This document shows, piece by piece, positions 1-5,520 of a stretch of DNA of 8,945 nt. Location: NCBI GenBank assembly GCA_946619065.1, contig CAMOLY010000040.1, positions 1 to 8,945 on the forward strand, written 5' to 3'. This DNA comes from an uncultured Clostridia bacterium (GTDB taxonomy: Bacteria; Bacillota; Clostridia; Oscillospirales; Oscillospiraceae). Each line of letters begins with the position of its first letter. Position 1 is the stretch's first letter. The position numbers and the translations under genes were made by a program. The notes beneath the pieces are model-generated. The model was not told where the DNA came from. It searched no databases and was given only the letters and a program-made list of their open reading frames with translations.

Positions 1-58
1 GAAAGTTGAAAATGGAAAGCGAAAAATTGCGGTATCGTTCAAATTGCCATTTGATCCT
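1..58. repeat. AT-rich flank with inverted counterparts at 575-588 and 418-428
   Basis: This is AT-rich DNA with no gene. Bases 1-14 (GAAAGTTGAAAATG) are the exact reverse complement of 575-588. Bases 44-54 (TTGCCATTTGA) are the exact reverse complement of 418-428. The two pairs are nested, so the stretch may be one end of a composite repeat block covering about 1-589. The left boundary cannot be placed because the window begins inside it. The GAAAGTTGAAAATG motif is low in complexity, so the match could partly reflect simple-sequence bias. Confidence 0.45.
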
Positions 59-206
59 GAACGCCAATAAAATGCTTTAAAAAGCATTTTATAGCGCCGG
101 AGGCGCGTTGGCGTTCGCATGAGACGGGTTTTGTGCCCCAGGCACAAAATGGCAGCGTGCGAAGCACGGTGTGCTCCCATTAAAATCGAAAGGTTTTAAT
201 GGGAGC
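59..206. repeat. Cluster of perfect hairpins (structured repeat or non-coding RNA candidate)
   Basis: Almost every base pairs locally. An outer stem 59-67/108-116 (GAACGCCAA with TTGGCGTTC) encloses two arms: 67-78/81-92 (ATAAAATGCTTT with AAAGCATTTTAT; base 67 can pair in only one stem at a time) and 94-98/102-106 (GCGCC, loop GGA, GGCGC). Together they form a three-way junction. Three hairpins follow: 129-137/141-149 (TTTTGTGCC, loop CCA, GGCACAAAA), 156-160/164-168 (CGTGC, loop GAA, GCACG), and 173-187/192-206. The last is a 15-pair stem with one T-G pair, closed on the plus strand by a GAAA tetraloop, which weakly favours a plus-strand RNA. No U-tract follows, so it is not a simple terminator. 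I do not recognise a named RNA family. It could equally be a mosaic of dispersed palindromic repeats. Confidence 0.6.
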
Positions 207-367
207 CTAGTGTTCCGTTAAGCCTAAAAATGGCATGATCTGCGGTGCAGAATTCCGCCATACTTCGTTGTCGTCCTTGCCGGGCGTCAGCCCGCCTGCG
301 TCCTCCGCCTCGTCTGGCGAAACCCTGCTTGCAGCTCTTACAACTTTTAGACTTTCCGGAACACTAG
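207..367. mobile_element. MITE-like element with terminal inverted repeats
   Basis: The ends are inverted repeats. Bases 207-217 (CTAGTGTTCCG) are the exact reverse complement of 357-367, and the match continues imperfectly to 21 of 25 bases (207-231 against 343-367). If the outer CTAG on each side is a 4-bp target duplication, the element is 211-363 and begins TGTTCCG and ends CGGAACA; because CTAG is palindromic this cannot be decided. There is no transposase. On the minus strand one frame is open from 413 to a TAG stop at 209-207, formed by the tip of the inverted repeat. It reads for example SPDEAEDAGG and NSAPQIMPFLGLTEH, but has no ATG, GTG or TTG except an ATG ten codons before the stop. 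It is therefore not called as a gene; it may be a gene-tail relic or chance. Confidence 0.5.
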
Positions 368-435
368 TATGAAAACGAAAAAAGGCAAGGCTTGTATCCG
401 GTGTCCTATTCCGTTATTCAAATGGCAACAGATCT

Positions 436-528
436 ATTCAGTCGTCCCCACACCGCAGCGGCCATGGCGCAAAGCGCTTTGCGGGGATATGGCCGCTGTG
501 GTCAGCGGCCACTACGAATCTACTGAAT
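436..528. repeat. Nested palindromic (REP-like) intergenic element
   Basis: An outer 7-bp inverted repeat ATTCAGT (436-442) / ACTGAAT (522-528) brackets strong internal palindromes. A 14-pair stem (one G-T pair) joins 452-465 to 489-502 and encloses the perfect 16-base palindrome CGCAAAGCGCTTTGCG (468-483). Competing with it, 491-498 (GGCCGCTG) pairs perfectly with 503-510 (CAGCGGCC) across a TGGT loop, so two mutually exclusive folds are possible. Bases 488-516 are identical, in the same orientation, to 8796-8824 at the other end of the window, so this is a dispersed repeat. It lies downstream of the SDR gene. I see no T-tract for termination and no coding sequence. Confidence 0.65.
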
Positions 529-637
529 CATTACAAGGCAATATTCTTACATGGCGATTTGAAAAAGCCACATTCATTTTCAACTTTCCATTATCAATTT
601 TCAATTCGTTCCTTGCCTTTGGTTACCCGGCGCAAGT
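529..637. other. AT-rich intergenic tail downstream of the SDR gene
   Basis: This stretch contains short imperfect repeats of TTTTCAA (about 577-605) and, at 575-588, the inverted partner of bases 1-14. No gene, no promoter of quality and no hairpin-plus-T-tract terminator for the minus-strand SDR gene is visible here, so the 3' end of that transcript is undefined from sequence. Confidence 0.4.
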
Positions 638-1339
638 TCAGGTTATACAAAAGCCGCCGTTCAGGCCGAGGATCTGGCCGGTCACGAAGGGCATGTGGGC
701 GAGCATCCAGAGGGCTTCCGCAGCCTCCGCCGCCGTGCCTGCGCGGCCCAGCGGAGTCTCCTCCGCCAGTTCGGCAAGGGTCTGCTCGGTCAGATCCCGG
801 TTCATGTCCGTGTCGATCAGACCGGGCGAGAGCGCGTTGACGCGGATGCCGGAGGGTCCGAGCTCCTTCGCCAGCGCCTTTGTCAGGGCGTCCACCGCCC
901 CCTTCGTTGCGGAATAGGCCGCCTCGCAGCTGGCGCCAACCTGGCCCCACATGGAGCTGACGTTGAGAATGCAGCCGGACTGGGCCGCCAGCATCCCCGG
1001 CAGCACCGCGCGGACCGTATGATAGATGCCCTTGACATTGACCGCGAAGAGCCTGTCCCATTCCTGCGGCGTGATCTCGCTGATCAGACCCACATGGGAA
1101 ATGCCGGCGTTGTTGATCAGGATGTCCACCGGCGGCAGAACGGCGGCCACCGCCCGGACCGCATCGGCATCCGAGACGTCGCATTGGAATGCCTCCGCGC
1201 CGGTTTCCTCTGCCAGCGCTCGGGCGGCTTCGCTGTGTTTCTCATAGCAGAAGCTGACTCTGCAGCCCGCGGCGGCAAAGCGGCGGACCGCGGCGGCTCC
1301 GATCCCCCGGCTCCCGCCGGTAATCCATACATGTTCCAT
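638..1339 (-). CDS. Short-chain dehydrogenase/reductase (FabG-like SDR oxidoreductase)
   Basis: A 233-residue classical SDR, the usual length for the family, predicted to be a cytoplasmic NAD(P)(H)-dependent oxidoreductase. The Rossmann nucleotide site TGGSRGIG is at residues 7-14; the Arg in GGSRGIG and the absence of an acidic residue at the end of strand beta-2 are compatible with NADPH. NNAG is at 76-79, and the catalytic tetrad is N101, S129, Y142 and K146 (YSATK). The C-terminus GLNGGF is typical of the FabG/glucose dehydrogenase subgroup. The ATG at 1339 is supported by AGGAGG at 1345-1350. The gene lies 110 bp downstream of rpoD on the same strand, with no clear promoter of its own, so readthrough is possible. 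No acyl carrier protein or other fab genes are nearby, so a role as fatty-acid synthesis reductase is not supported and the substrate is unknown. Confidence 0.93.
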   Translation of the reverse strand: MEHVWITGGSRGIGAAAVRRFAAAGCRVSFCYEKHSEAARALAEETGAEAFQCDVSDADAVRAVAAVLPPVDILINNAGISHVGLISEITPQEWDRLFAVNVKGIYHTVRAVLPGMLAAQSGCILNVSSMWGQVGASCEAAYSATKGAVDALTKALAKELGPSGIRVNALSPGLIDTDMNRDLTEQTLAELAEETPLGRAGTAAEAAEALWMLAHMPFVTGQILGLNGGFCIT

Positions 1340-1358
1340 GTGCGCCTCCTGATTGGGC

Positions 1359-1387
1359 CGGTCTGCTTTTTCTCCTGAAGCAGACCG
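1359..1387 (-). promoter_or_regulatory. Perfect hairpin in the SDR leader
   Basis: A 10-bp perfect stem joins 1359-1368 and 1378-1387 (CGGTCTGCTT / AAGCAGACCG) across a 9-base loop. It lies just upstream of the SDR ribosome binding site and directly after the five-T run of the rpoD terminator on the minus strand. It lacks a downstream T-tract in the minus direction, so it is not itself a terminator. It could protect or help separate the SDR mRNA end; this is inference. Confidence 0.45.
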
Positions 1388-1427
1388 AAAAATGCAGCTG
1401 ACCGCCTGCGCATGGGTGCGGGCGGTC
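1388..1427 (-). terminator. Probable rpoD terminator
   Basis: On the minus strand GACCGCC (1427-1421) pairs with GGCGGTC (1406-1400). An inner CGCA/TGCG helix and a CCCA loop complete the hairpin, with a 2-base bulge. A TTTTT run (1392-1388) follows after a 7-base spacer. The spacer is longer than ideal, so termination may be partial, allowing some expression of the SDR gene. It lies directly after the rpoD stop codon. Confidence 0.55.
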
Positions 1428-1449
1428 GGCTTGGTCGATATCTGCAGAA

Positions 1450-2574
1450 TCAGCAGTAGAAATCCTTGATCTTCTTCGCGCGGCTCGGATGGCGGAGCTT
1501 GCGGATGGCCTTGTTCTCAATCTGGCGGATGCGCTCGCGTGTCACGCCGAAAATCTGGCCCACCTCTTCGAGCGTATGGTTGCGGCCGTCGTACATGCCG
1601 AAGCGCATCTTCAGAACGTCCGCCTCCCGCTGGGTCAGCGTGTTGAGAATCTCGGCAAGCGCCTCGGCCAGCAGCGCGTTTGAGGTGGACTCCGCCGGGC
1701 CGGGGGTATTGTCATCCTCCACGAAGGAGCCGATGGTTGTATCCTCTTCATCGCCCACCGGGGTGTCCAGAGACAGCGTGTCCGCGGCGGTGCGGTTTGC
1801 CTCGATGATCTTCTCGATGGGAAGATTCAGCTCATCCGCGATTTCCTCAAGCGTCGGCTCCCGGCCCAGCTCCTGCACCAGTTTGCGGTTGCAGCGGGTG
1901 GCCTTGTTGATCACCTCTACCATGTGGACAGGAACGCGGATCGTGCGCGCCTGGTCGGCAATCGCACGGGTAATCGCCTGGCGGATCCACCAGGTGGCAT
2001 AGGTGGAGAACTTGTTGCCCTTGGTATAGTCGAATTTGTCCACCGCGCGGATCAGACCGGTGTTGCCCTCTTGAATCAGGTCCAAAATGTGCAGACCACG
2101 GCCGGAATACTTTTTGGCAATGGATACCACGAGGCGGAGGTTCGCTTCGGTCAGCTTCTTCTTCGCATCAGCGTCACCCTCGGACACTTTCTTTGCAAGC
2201 TCCGTCTCTTCCTCTGCGGTGAGCAGCGGGACCTGCCCGATTTCCTTTAAGTACATGCGGACCGGATCGTCCAAATTGTATTCCGCAGCCAGCTCCACCG
2301 GGTCGAGGATCTCTTCCTCGCCGTTTTCACCGCCCAGGTCGACCGGTCCTTCGTCGTCCAGATCCAGCTCCGCGCCGGTGATCTGGATCCCCATGGACTC
2401 CATCAGCTCGTAGACCTGTTCGATCTGCTCCACTGTGCAGGGGATCTTGGAGAGCTCCGCATTGAGCTCGGAGGCAGAGATCATGCCGTCCTTTTTCCCC
2501 TTTGCGACCAGGGCGGTGATCGGGGCGGCAAGGGCTTCGATCGCGGTTTTTGAAGGTTTTTTCGCTGTTGACAT
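1450..2574 (-). CDS. rpoD: Primary RNA polymerase sigma factor RpoD (SigA)
   Basis: A 374-residue housekeeping sigma-70 that directs RNA polymerase to -35/-10 promoters. Region 1.1 spans about residues 8-75, followed by an acidic linker. Region 1.2 begins [11 protein letters not shown] (103-113). Region 2 includes [19 protein letters not shown] and the -10 reading/melting segment [15 protein letters not shown] (190-204). Region 3 starts near HMVEVINK (217-224), the 3.2 finger covers about 265-292 ([11 protein letters not shown]), and region 4.2 carries the helix-turn-helix [18 protein letters not shown]. The size matches Firmicute SigA (about 370 residues). The ATG at 2574 is preferred because AGGAAG lies 7 bases upstream; a longer in-frame TTG at 2592 lacks this and is rejected. 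A consensus promoter sits 60-88 bp upstream. dnaG, a frequent upstream neighbour in Firmicutes, is absent and replaced by divergent tadA. Confidence 0.98.
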   Translation of the reverse strand: MSTAKKPSKTAIEALAAPITALVAKGKKDGMISASELNAELSKIPCTVEQIEQVYELMESMGIQITGAELDLDDEGPVDLGGENGEEEILDPVELAAEYNLDDPVRMYLKEIGQVPLLTAEEETELAKKVSEGDADAKKKLTEANLRLVVSIAKKYSGRGLHILDLIQEGNTGLIRAVDKFDYTKGNKFSTYATWWIRQAITRAIADQARTIRVPVHMVEVINKATRCNRKLVQELGREPTLEEIADELNLPIEKIIEANRTAADTLSLDTPVGDEEDTTIGSFVEDDNTPGPAESTSNALLAEALAEILNTLTQREADVLKMRFGMYDGRNHTLEEVGQIFGVTRERIRQIENKAIRKLRHPSRAKKIKDFYC

Positions 2575-2633
2575 AGTGCACTTCCTTTGCAAGACATGCA
2601 GAGCGCCGAGACGGCTTTCCGAAAATTCATCTC

Positions 2634-2662
2634 ATTATAATACAATCTTTTCCCGAAGACAA
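2634..2662 (-). promoter_or_regulatory. Sigma-A-type promoter of rpoD
   Basis: On the minus strand, TTGTCT (2662-2657) is followed after exactly 17 bases by a perfect TATAAT (2639-2634). The predicted transcript start near 2627 gives a leader of about 53 nt before the rpoD ATG. It reads as autoregulation by the primary sigma factor, which is common. Confidence 0.8.
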
Positions 2663-2738
2663 GCCTTTTTTCGCACTCTTCCCTGAAAATTCATAAATAT
2701 TTTTCTTGTAAAATGGCTGGCTTCGGGATACGATAGAC

Positions 2739-2745
2739 AAGGAGG
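2739..2745 (+). promoter_or_regulatory. Ribosome binding site of tadA
   Basis: AAGGAGG lies 7 bases upstream of the ATG at 2753 and fixes this start over the internal ATG at codon 7. A plus-strand promoter is less clear: TAAAAT at 2709-2714 is a possible -10, without a well-spaced -35. Confidence 0.75.
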
Positions 2746-2752
2746 CGAGGGC

Positions 2753-3241
2753 ATGGACGACATCGATTACATGAGACAGGCAATGGATCTGGCGGCGGAG
2801 GCCGCTTTGGAGGGAGAAGTGCCGGTGGGCTGCGTGATCACCCGGGGGGAAACCGTGGTCGGACGCGGAAGAAACCGGCGGGAAACCGGAAAAAACGCCC
2901 TCTGTCACGCGGAGCTTGCCGCCATCGACGAGGCCTGCAGGACGCTTGGCGGCTGGCGGCTTTGGGAGTGCACGCTCTATGTGACGCTGGAGCCCTGCCC
3001 GATGTGCGCCGGCGCGATTGTCAACGCGCGGATCCCGCGGGTCGTGTTCGGGGCGTCGGACCCCAAGAACGGCTGCTGCGGCTCCGTCATCAACCTCTTT
3101 GCGCTGCCGCTGAATCACAGGCCGGAGATGACCGGCGGTGTGCTGGCAGACGAGTGCGCCGCGCAGCTCAGCGCATTTTTTGAGGATCTGCGGCTGAAAA
3201 AACCGCGGAGAAGAAGCTGGACCAGGCCGGAACAGGAATGA
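2753..3241 (+). CDS. tadA: tRNA-specific adenosine deaminase TadA
   Basis: A 162-residue zinc-dependent deaminase, the normal length for bacterial TadA. It converts A34 of tRNA-Arg(ACG) to inosine so that one tRNA reads CGU, CGC and CGA, and is usually essential. The zinc and proton-shuttle motif HAE is at residues 52-54 (H52, E54), and the second motif PCPMCAGA at 81-88 supplies C82 and C85. Downstream NLFALPLNHRPEMTGGVL matches the TadA tRNA-binding/dimer region better than that of guanine or cytosine deaminases. The first residues (MDDIDYMRQAMDLA) form the typical N-terminal helix. It is divergent from rpoD and appears monocistronic, ending at an intrinsic terminator. In many Firmicutes tadA precedes the SRP RNA and dnaX; neither is seen here. 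Confidence 0.97.
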   Translation: MDDIDYMRQAMDLAAEAALEGEVPVGCVITRGETVVGRGRNRRETGKNALCHAELAAIDEACRTLGGWRLWECTLYVTLEPCPMCAGAIVNARIPRVVFGASDPKNGCCGSVINLFALPLNHRPEMTGGVLADECAAQLSAFFEDLRLKKPRRRSWTRPEQE

Positions 3242-3252
3242 CAGATAAATTT

Positions 3253-3291
3253 GCCGGGAGCAGCCAATGCGCTGCCCCCGGCGGTTTTTTT
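3253..3291 (+). terminator. Rho-independent terminator of tadA
   Basis: GCCGGG (3253-3258) pairs with CCCGGC (3277-3282), and GCAGC (3260-3264) with GCTGC (3271-3275), with one A-C mismatch and a 6-base loop. A run of seven T follows at 3285-3291. It starts 11 bp after the tadA stop. In the opposite direction the same hairpin is followed only by AAATTTATC, so it would be a weak terminator for the minus-strand gene at 3317-4324. Confidence 0.93.
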
Positions 3292-3316
3292 GTTGTTTAC
3301 TTGGCAAAAGGACCTG

Positions 3317-4324
3317 CTATTGCTCCTGCGGGGCGAAATACGGCTCCGTGATCGCCAGCAGCTGCTGGAAGCGGGTCAGGACATTTTCCACCGTCTTCGG
3401 ATCGTAGCAGCCGATGCTGACGACGAAGCTCCGCGTGGGCATGTTGACGATGCCCATCGTGCAGCAGCACAGTCCCTGCTCGATATCGGTGATAAAGCCG
3501 TAGCTCTCGGCCTTCTGCAGGCCGGTTTCAAAGGCCTCTGTTTTGCGCGGCGTGCAGATGATCTCCTTCATCTGCTCGGAGGCCTCCTTGCTGACCAGCT
3601 TGCCGCTGCAGATCATGTCGAGGATCTCGGCGCCGAGGGAGGCCTTGTACCAGTTCGTCTGCGCGCCGGAGGTGTCGGTCAGCAGGTGGTTGTAGCTGAT
3701 CTGCATGCCGTTGGCCTCGGCAAAGGACTTGACCGCCGTCATGCCCGCGGCCGCGTTCCCGCCGCCCATCAGCTCTGTCAGCCGGTCGGCCGCCTCGTAA
3801 TCCGCGTCGACGATCATGGCCTGGACATCCGCCGAGATCTGATCCTCGGTCAGCTTGCCGTCCGCGACCTGCTGATAGGCCGCGCCCATGATGAACACCG
3901 GAAGCATCCGGTTGGCCTCCATCCAGGTGTCGGGCGAGAACTTCAGCGCCGGGTTGCCGTGATGGGAGGTGGTGACTCGCGTGCCGGTGACCGGGTCAAA
4001 GATCTGAACGTCCCAGTTGCTGGCGAGCGGATCCAGATTGTCGTCGAGCTCTTTCTTCAGATTCTCTTCGTCGATGGCGGTGATATCGGCCGGCACAGTG
4101 GGATCGGTGTCCTTCGTGGCAGAGCCGGTGTCGGAGGTGTCTTTCGCGGGGGACGTGTCCTTGCTGCCGGAGGAGAGCTGCTCCTGCGTGCTGACCGGAT
4201 TCGCCGGCGTCTTTTTGGCGGGGCTCGTCTTCTGAACAATCAAAATCACCAGGCAGAGCAGGGCTTCCAGCACCAGCATGCCCATCGTTATGCCGAGGAA
4301 AATATCCGGTTTCTTCTTTTTCAT
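3317..4324 (-). CDS. Membrane-anchored beta-lactamase-fold protein, probably catalytically inactive
   Basis: The 335-residue protein has a lysine-rich start (MKKKK), one membrane segment at about 9-30, and a linker rich in Ser, Thr, Lys, Asp and Pro (about 33-80). The outer domain (about 100-330) resembles class A beta-lactamase/PBP-like serine hydrolases: VQIFDPVTGTRV strand, LPVFIMGAAYQQVADGKL helix (141-158), and EAADRLTELMG (177-187). By alignment from memory the catalytic SxxK is replaced by A137-N-R-M140, the SDN site by A174-D-Y176, and KTG by S274-Y-G276, so hydrolase activity is unlikely. It carries C286-C287-C288 plus C239, C257 and C306. A role in peptidoglycan binding or as a scaffold is only inference. 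The ATG at 4324 has GGAG 8 bases upstream; the alternative GTG at 4333 abuts that GGAG and is rejected. It diverges from spoIID. Confidence 0.82.
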   Translation of the reverse strand: MKKKKPDIFLGITMGMLVLEALLCLVILIVQKTSPAKKTPANPVSTQEQLSSGSKDTSPAKDTSDTGSATKDTDPTVPADITAIDEENLKKELDDNLDPLASNWDVQIFDPVTGTRVTTSHHGNPALKFSPDTWMEANRMLPVFIMGAAYQQVADGKLTEDQISADVQAMIVDADYEAADRLTELMGGGNAAAGMTAVKSFAEANGMQISYNHLLTDTSGAQTNWYKASLGAEILDMICSGKLVSKEASEQMKEIICTPRKTEAFETGLQKAESYGFITDIEQGLCCCTMGIVNMPTRSFVVSIGCYDPKTVENVLTRFQQLLAITEPYFAPQEQ

Positions 4325-4446
4325 TTGAACCACTCCAATTCTGCAGATTCTGAATGGGAAACATCGTTGCGCCGGACAGGCGGTTCTAAATCAGAAGCTT
4401 TCCCGCATAGGCTTGGGGTATGGGAAAGGGATTCTCTTTGGATTCT

Positions 4447-4475
4447 ATCCTATCACAAAAATGGTTTTTCGTCAA
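4447..4475 (-). promoter_or_regulatory. Sigma-A-type promoter of the 3317-4324 gene
   Basis: On the minus strand, TTGACG (4475-4470, 5 of 6 to consensus) and TAGGAT (4452-4447, 4 of 6) are separated by exactly 17 bases. A start near 4440 leaves a leader of about 115 nt. The site overlaps the immediate upstream region of spoIID, so the two divergent units may interfere. Confidence 0.55.
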
Positions 4476-4500
4476 TGGTTTTCATCAAACAGGAGGAGAA

Positions 4501-5511
4501 ATGAAACACGCTTTTTTGTCCGCTGCCGCAGCCATTGGCTTCGCCGTGCTGCTGGCGGCCGCAGGCAGCCGCGGCGCCGCACGCGGTTCAGACGCCGGGG
4601 CGGACGCCCCTTCCGCCGCGGAATCCGCTGCATCTTTGACTGCAGGCGCCCGGACGGAGCCGGAAGCAGAGGCCTTGGTCAAGGCGGATTATGACGGGAG
4701 GTTTTTTCTTCCGGTCCTGCGCGACGGGGAGATCGAAAGCATGGATCTTCAAACCTATCTCACCGGGGTCCTGCTGGCAGAGCTGCCGGAGCGCTTTTCC
4801 CAGCAGACCCGGATGGCCCAGGCCGTGGCCTGCAGGACCTATGTCCTGCGCAGCTATCTCCGGCGCAGGCACAGCCCGGCGGCGGTCTGCACGAATTCCG
4901 GCTGCTGCCAGGGCTGGGTGGATCCGCAGACCGTCTCCCCTGCCCGCCGGGAAGCGGCCCTGGCAGCGGTGCGCGCCACCGACGGGCTGGTCATCCGATA
5001 TGGCGGGGAACTGATCGAGGCCACCTTTTTCTCCTGCTCCGGCGGGAAAACCGAGGCCGCGGCGGAGGTCTGGGGCAGCGACGCGGCCTATCTGCAGTCG
5101 GTGGAGAGTCCGGGCGAGGAGTCGGCGGCGCATTTCCGGGATGAGACCGAGATCCCGCTGACGGATTTCTGCCAGACGCTGCGTGCGGAAAACCCGGCGG
5201 TCTCGTTTCCGGCGGCAAAGGGCGCATGGGTCGGAGAGATCTCCCTGACGACCGGCGGCGGGGTCAGCCGGATCGAGCTGGGCGGACAGGTCTTTTCCGG
5301 GCGCACGGTGCGCCGCCTGTTCTCCCTGCGCTCCACCGCCTTCACGCTGACGCTGACGGACAGCTCCGCAATCTTCGCGACCAGGGGCTGCGGCCACAGA
5401 GTGGGCATGAGCCAGTACGGCGCGGAGGCGATGGCGCAGGAAGGAAAAAGCTTCGAAGAGATCCTGAAATGGTACTATCGGGGCGTGGACATCGAGCCTG
5501 CGGAGCTGTGA
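4501..5511 (+). CDS. spoIID: Stage II sporulation protein D (SpoIID), peptidoglycan lytic transglycosylase
   Basis: A 336-residue SpoIID/LytB-domain protein that cleaves glycan strands during forespore engulfment together with SpoIIM and SpoIIP in the known system. An N-terminal signal/anchor covers about 1-21 and is followed by an Ala/Ser-rich linker. The catalytic Glu is E94 in LLAELPERF, followed by AQAVACRTYVL. C130 and C136 (CTNSGCCQGW) match the spacing of the zinc-binding cysteine pair described in Clostridioides difficile SpoIID. SCSGGKTE (178-185) and GCGHRVGMSQYGAEAM (296-311) are further family motifs. The ATG at 4501 has AGGAGG at 4491-4496; an in-frame extension to 4420 is rejected because it would precede the ribosome binding site. 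Sigma-E control is expected from the family, but no convincing sigma-E promoter was found. It ends 9 bp from the stop of convergent recG. Confidence 0.95.
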   Translation: MKHAFLSAAAAIGFAVLLAAAGSRGAARGSDAGADAPSAAESAASLTAGARTEPEAEALVKADYDGRFFLPVLRDGEIESMDLQTYLTGVLLAELPERFSQQTRMAQAVACRTYVLRSYLRRRHSPAAVCTNSGCCQGWVDPQTVSPARREAALAAVRATDGLVIRYGGELIEATFFSCSGGKTEAAAEVWGSDAAYLQSVESPGEESAAHFRDETEIPLTDFCQTLRAENPAVSFPAAKGAWVGEISLTTGGGVSRIELGGQVFSGRTVRRLFSLRSTAFTLTLTDSSAIFATRGCGHRVGMSQYGAEAMAQEGKSFEEILKWYYRGVDIEPAEL

Positions 5512-5520
5512 GGCGCCGGC

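Noticed and set aside
369..917. Plus-strand open frame of 182 codons across the left flank
   Set aside because: It crosses the repeat elements and then runs antisense to the SDR gene; no ribosome binding site and no recognisable protein features.
3242..3316. SRP (4.5S/6S) RNA gene after tadA, as in other Firmicutes
   Set aside because: The 75-bp gap holds only the tadA terminator; there is no room or sequence for an SRP RNA.
4384..4413. Sigma-E promoter for spoIID (TTCTAAA ... CATAGGCT)
   Set aside because: The -10 matches the consensus partly, but the -35 matches only about 3 of 7 bases; not strong enough to annotate.
4398..4428. Riboswitch or attenuator hairpin (CTTTCCC / GGGAAAG) between the pseudoenzyme gene and spoIID
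   Set aside because: A single 7-bp stem with no T-tract, no second alternative stem and no known aptamer features.
3251..4504. 417-codon plus-strand frame opposite the beta-lactamase-fold gene
   Set aside because: It begins inside the tadA terminator and has arginine/leucine/aspartate-biased shadow composition; the minus strand has a start signal, a membrane segment and a fold match.
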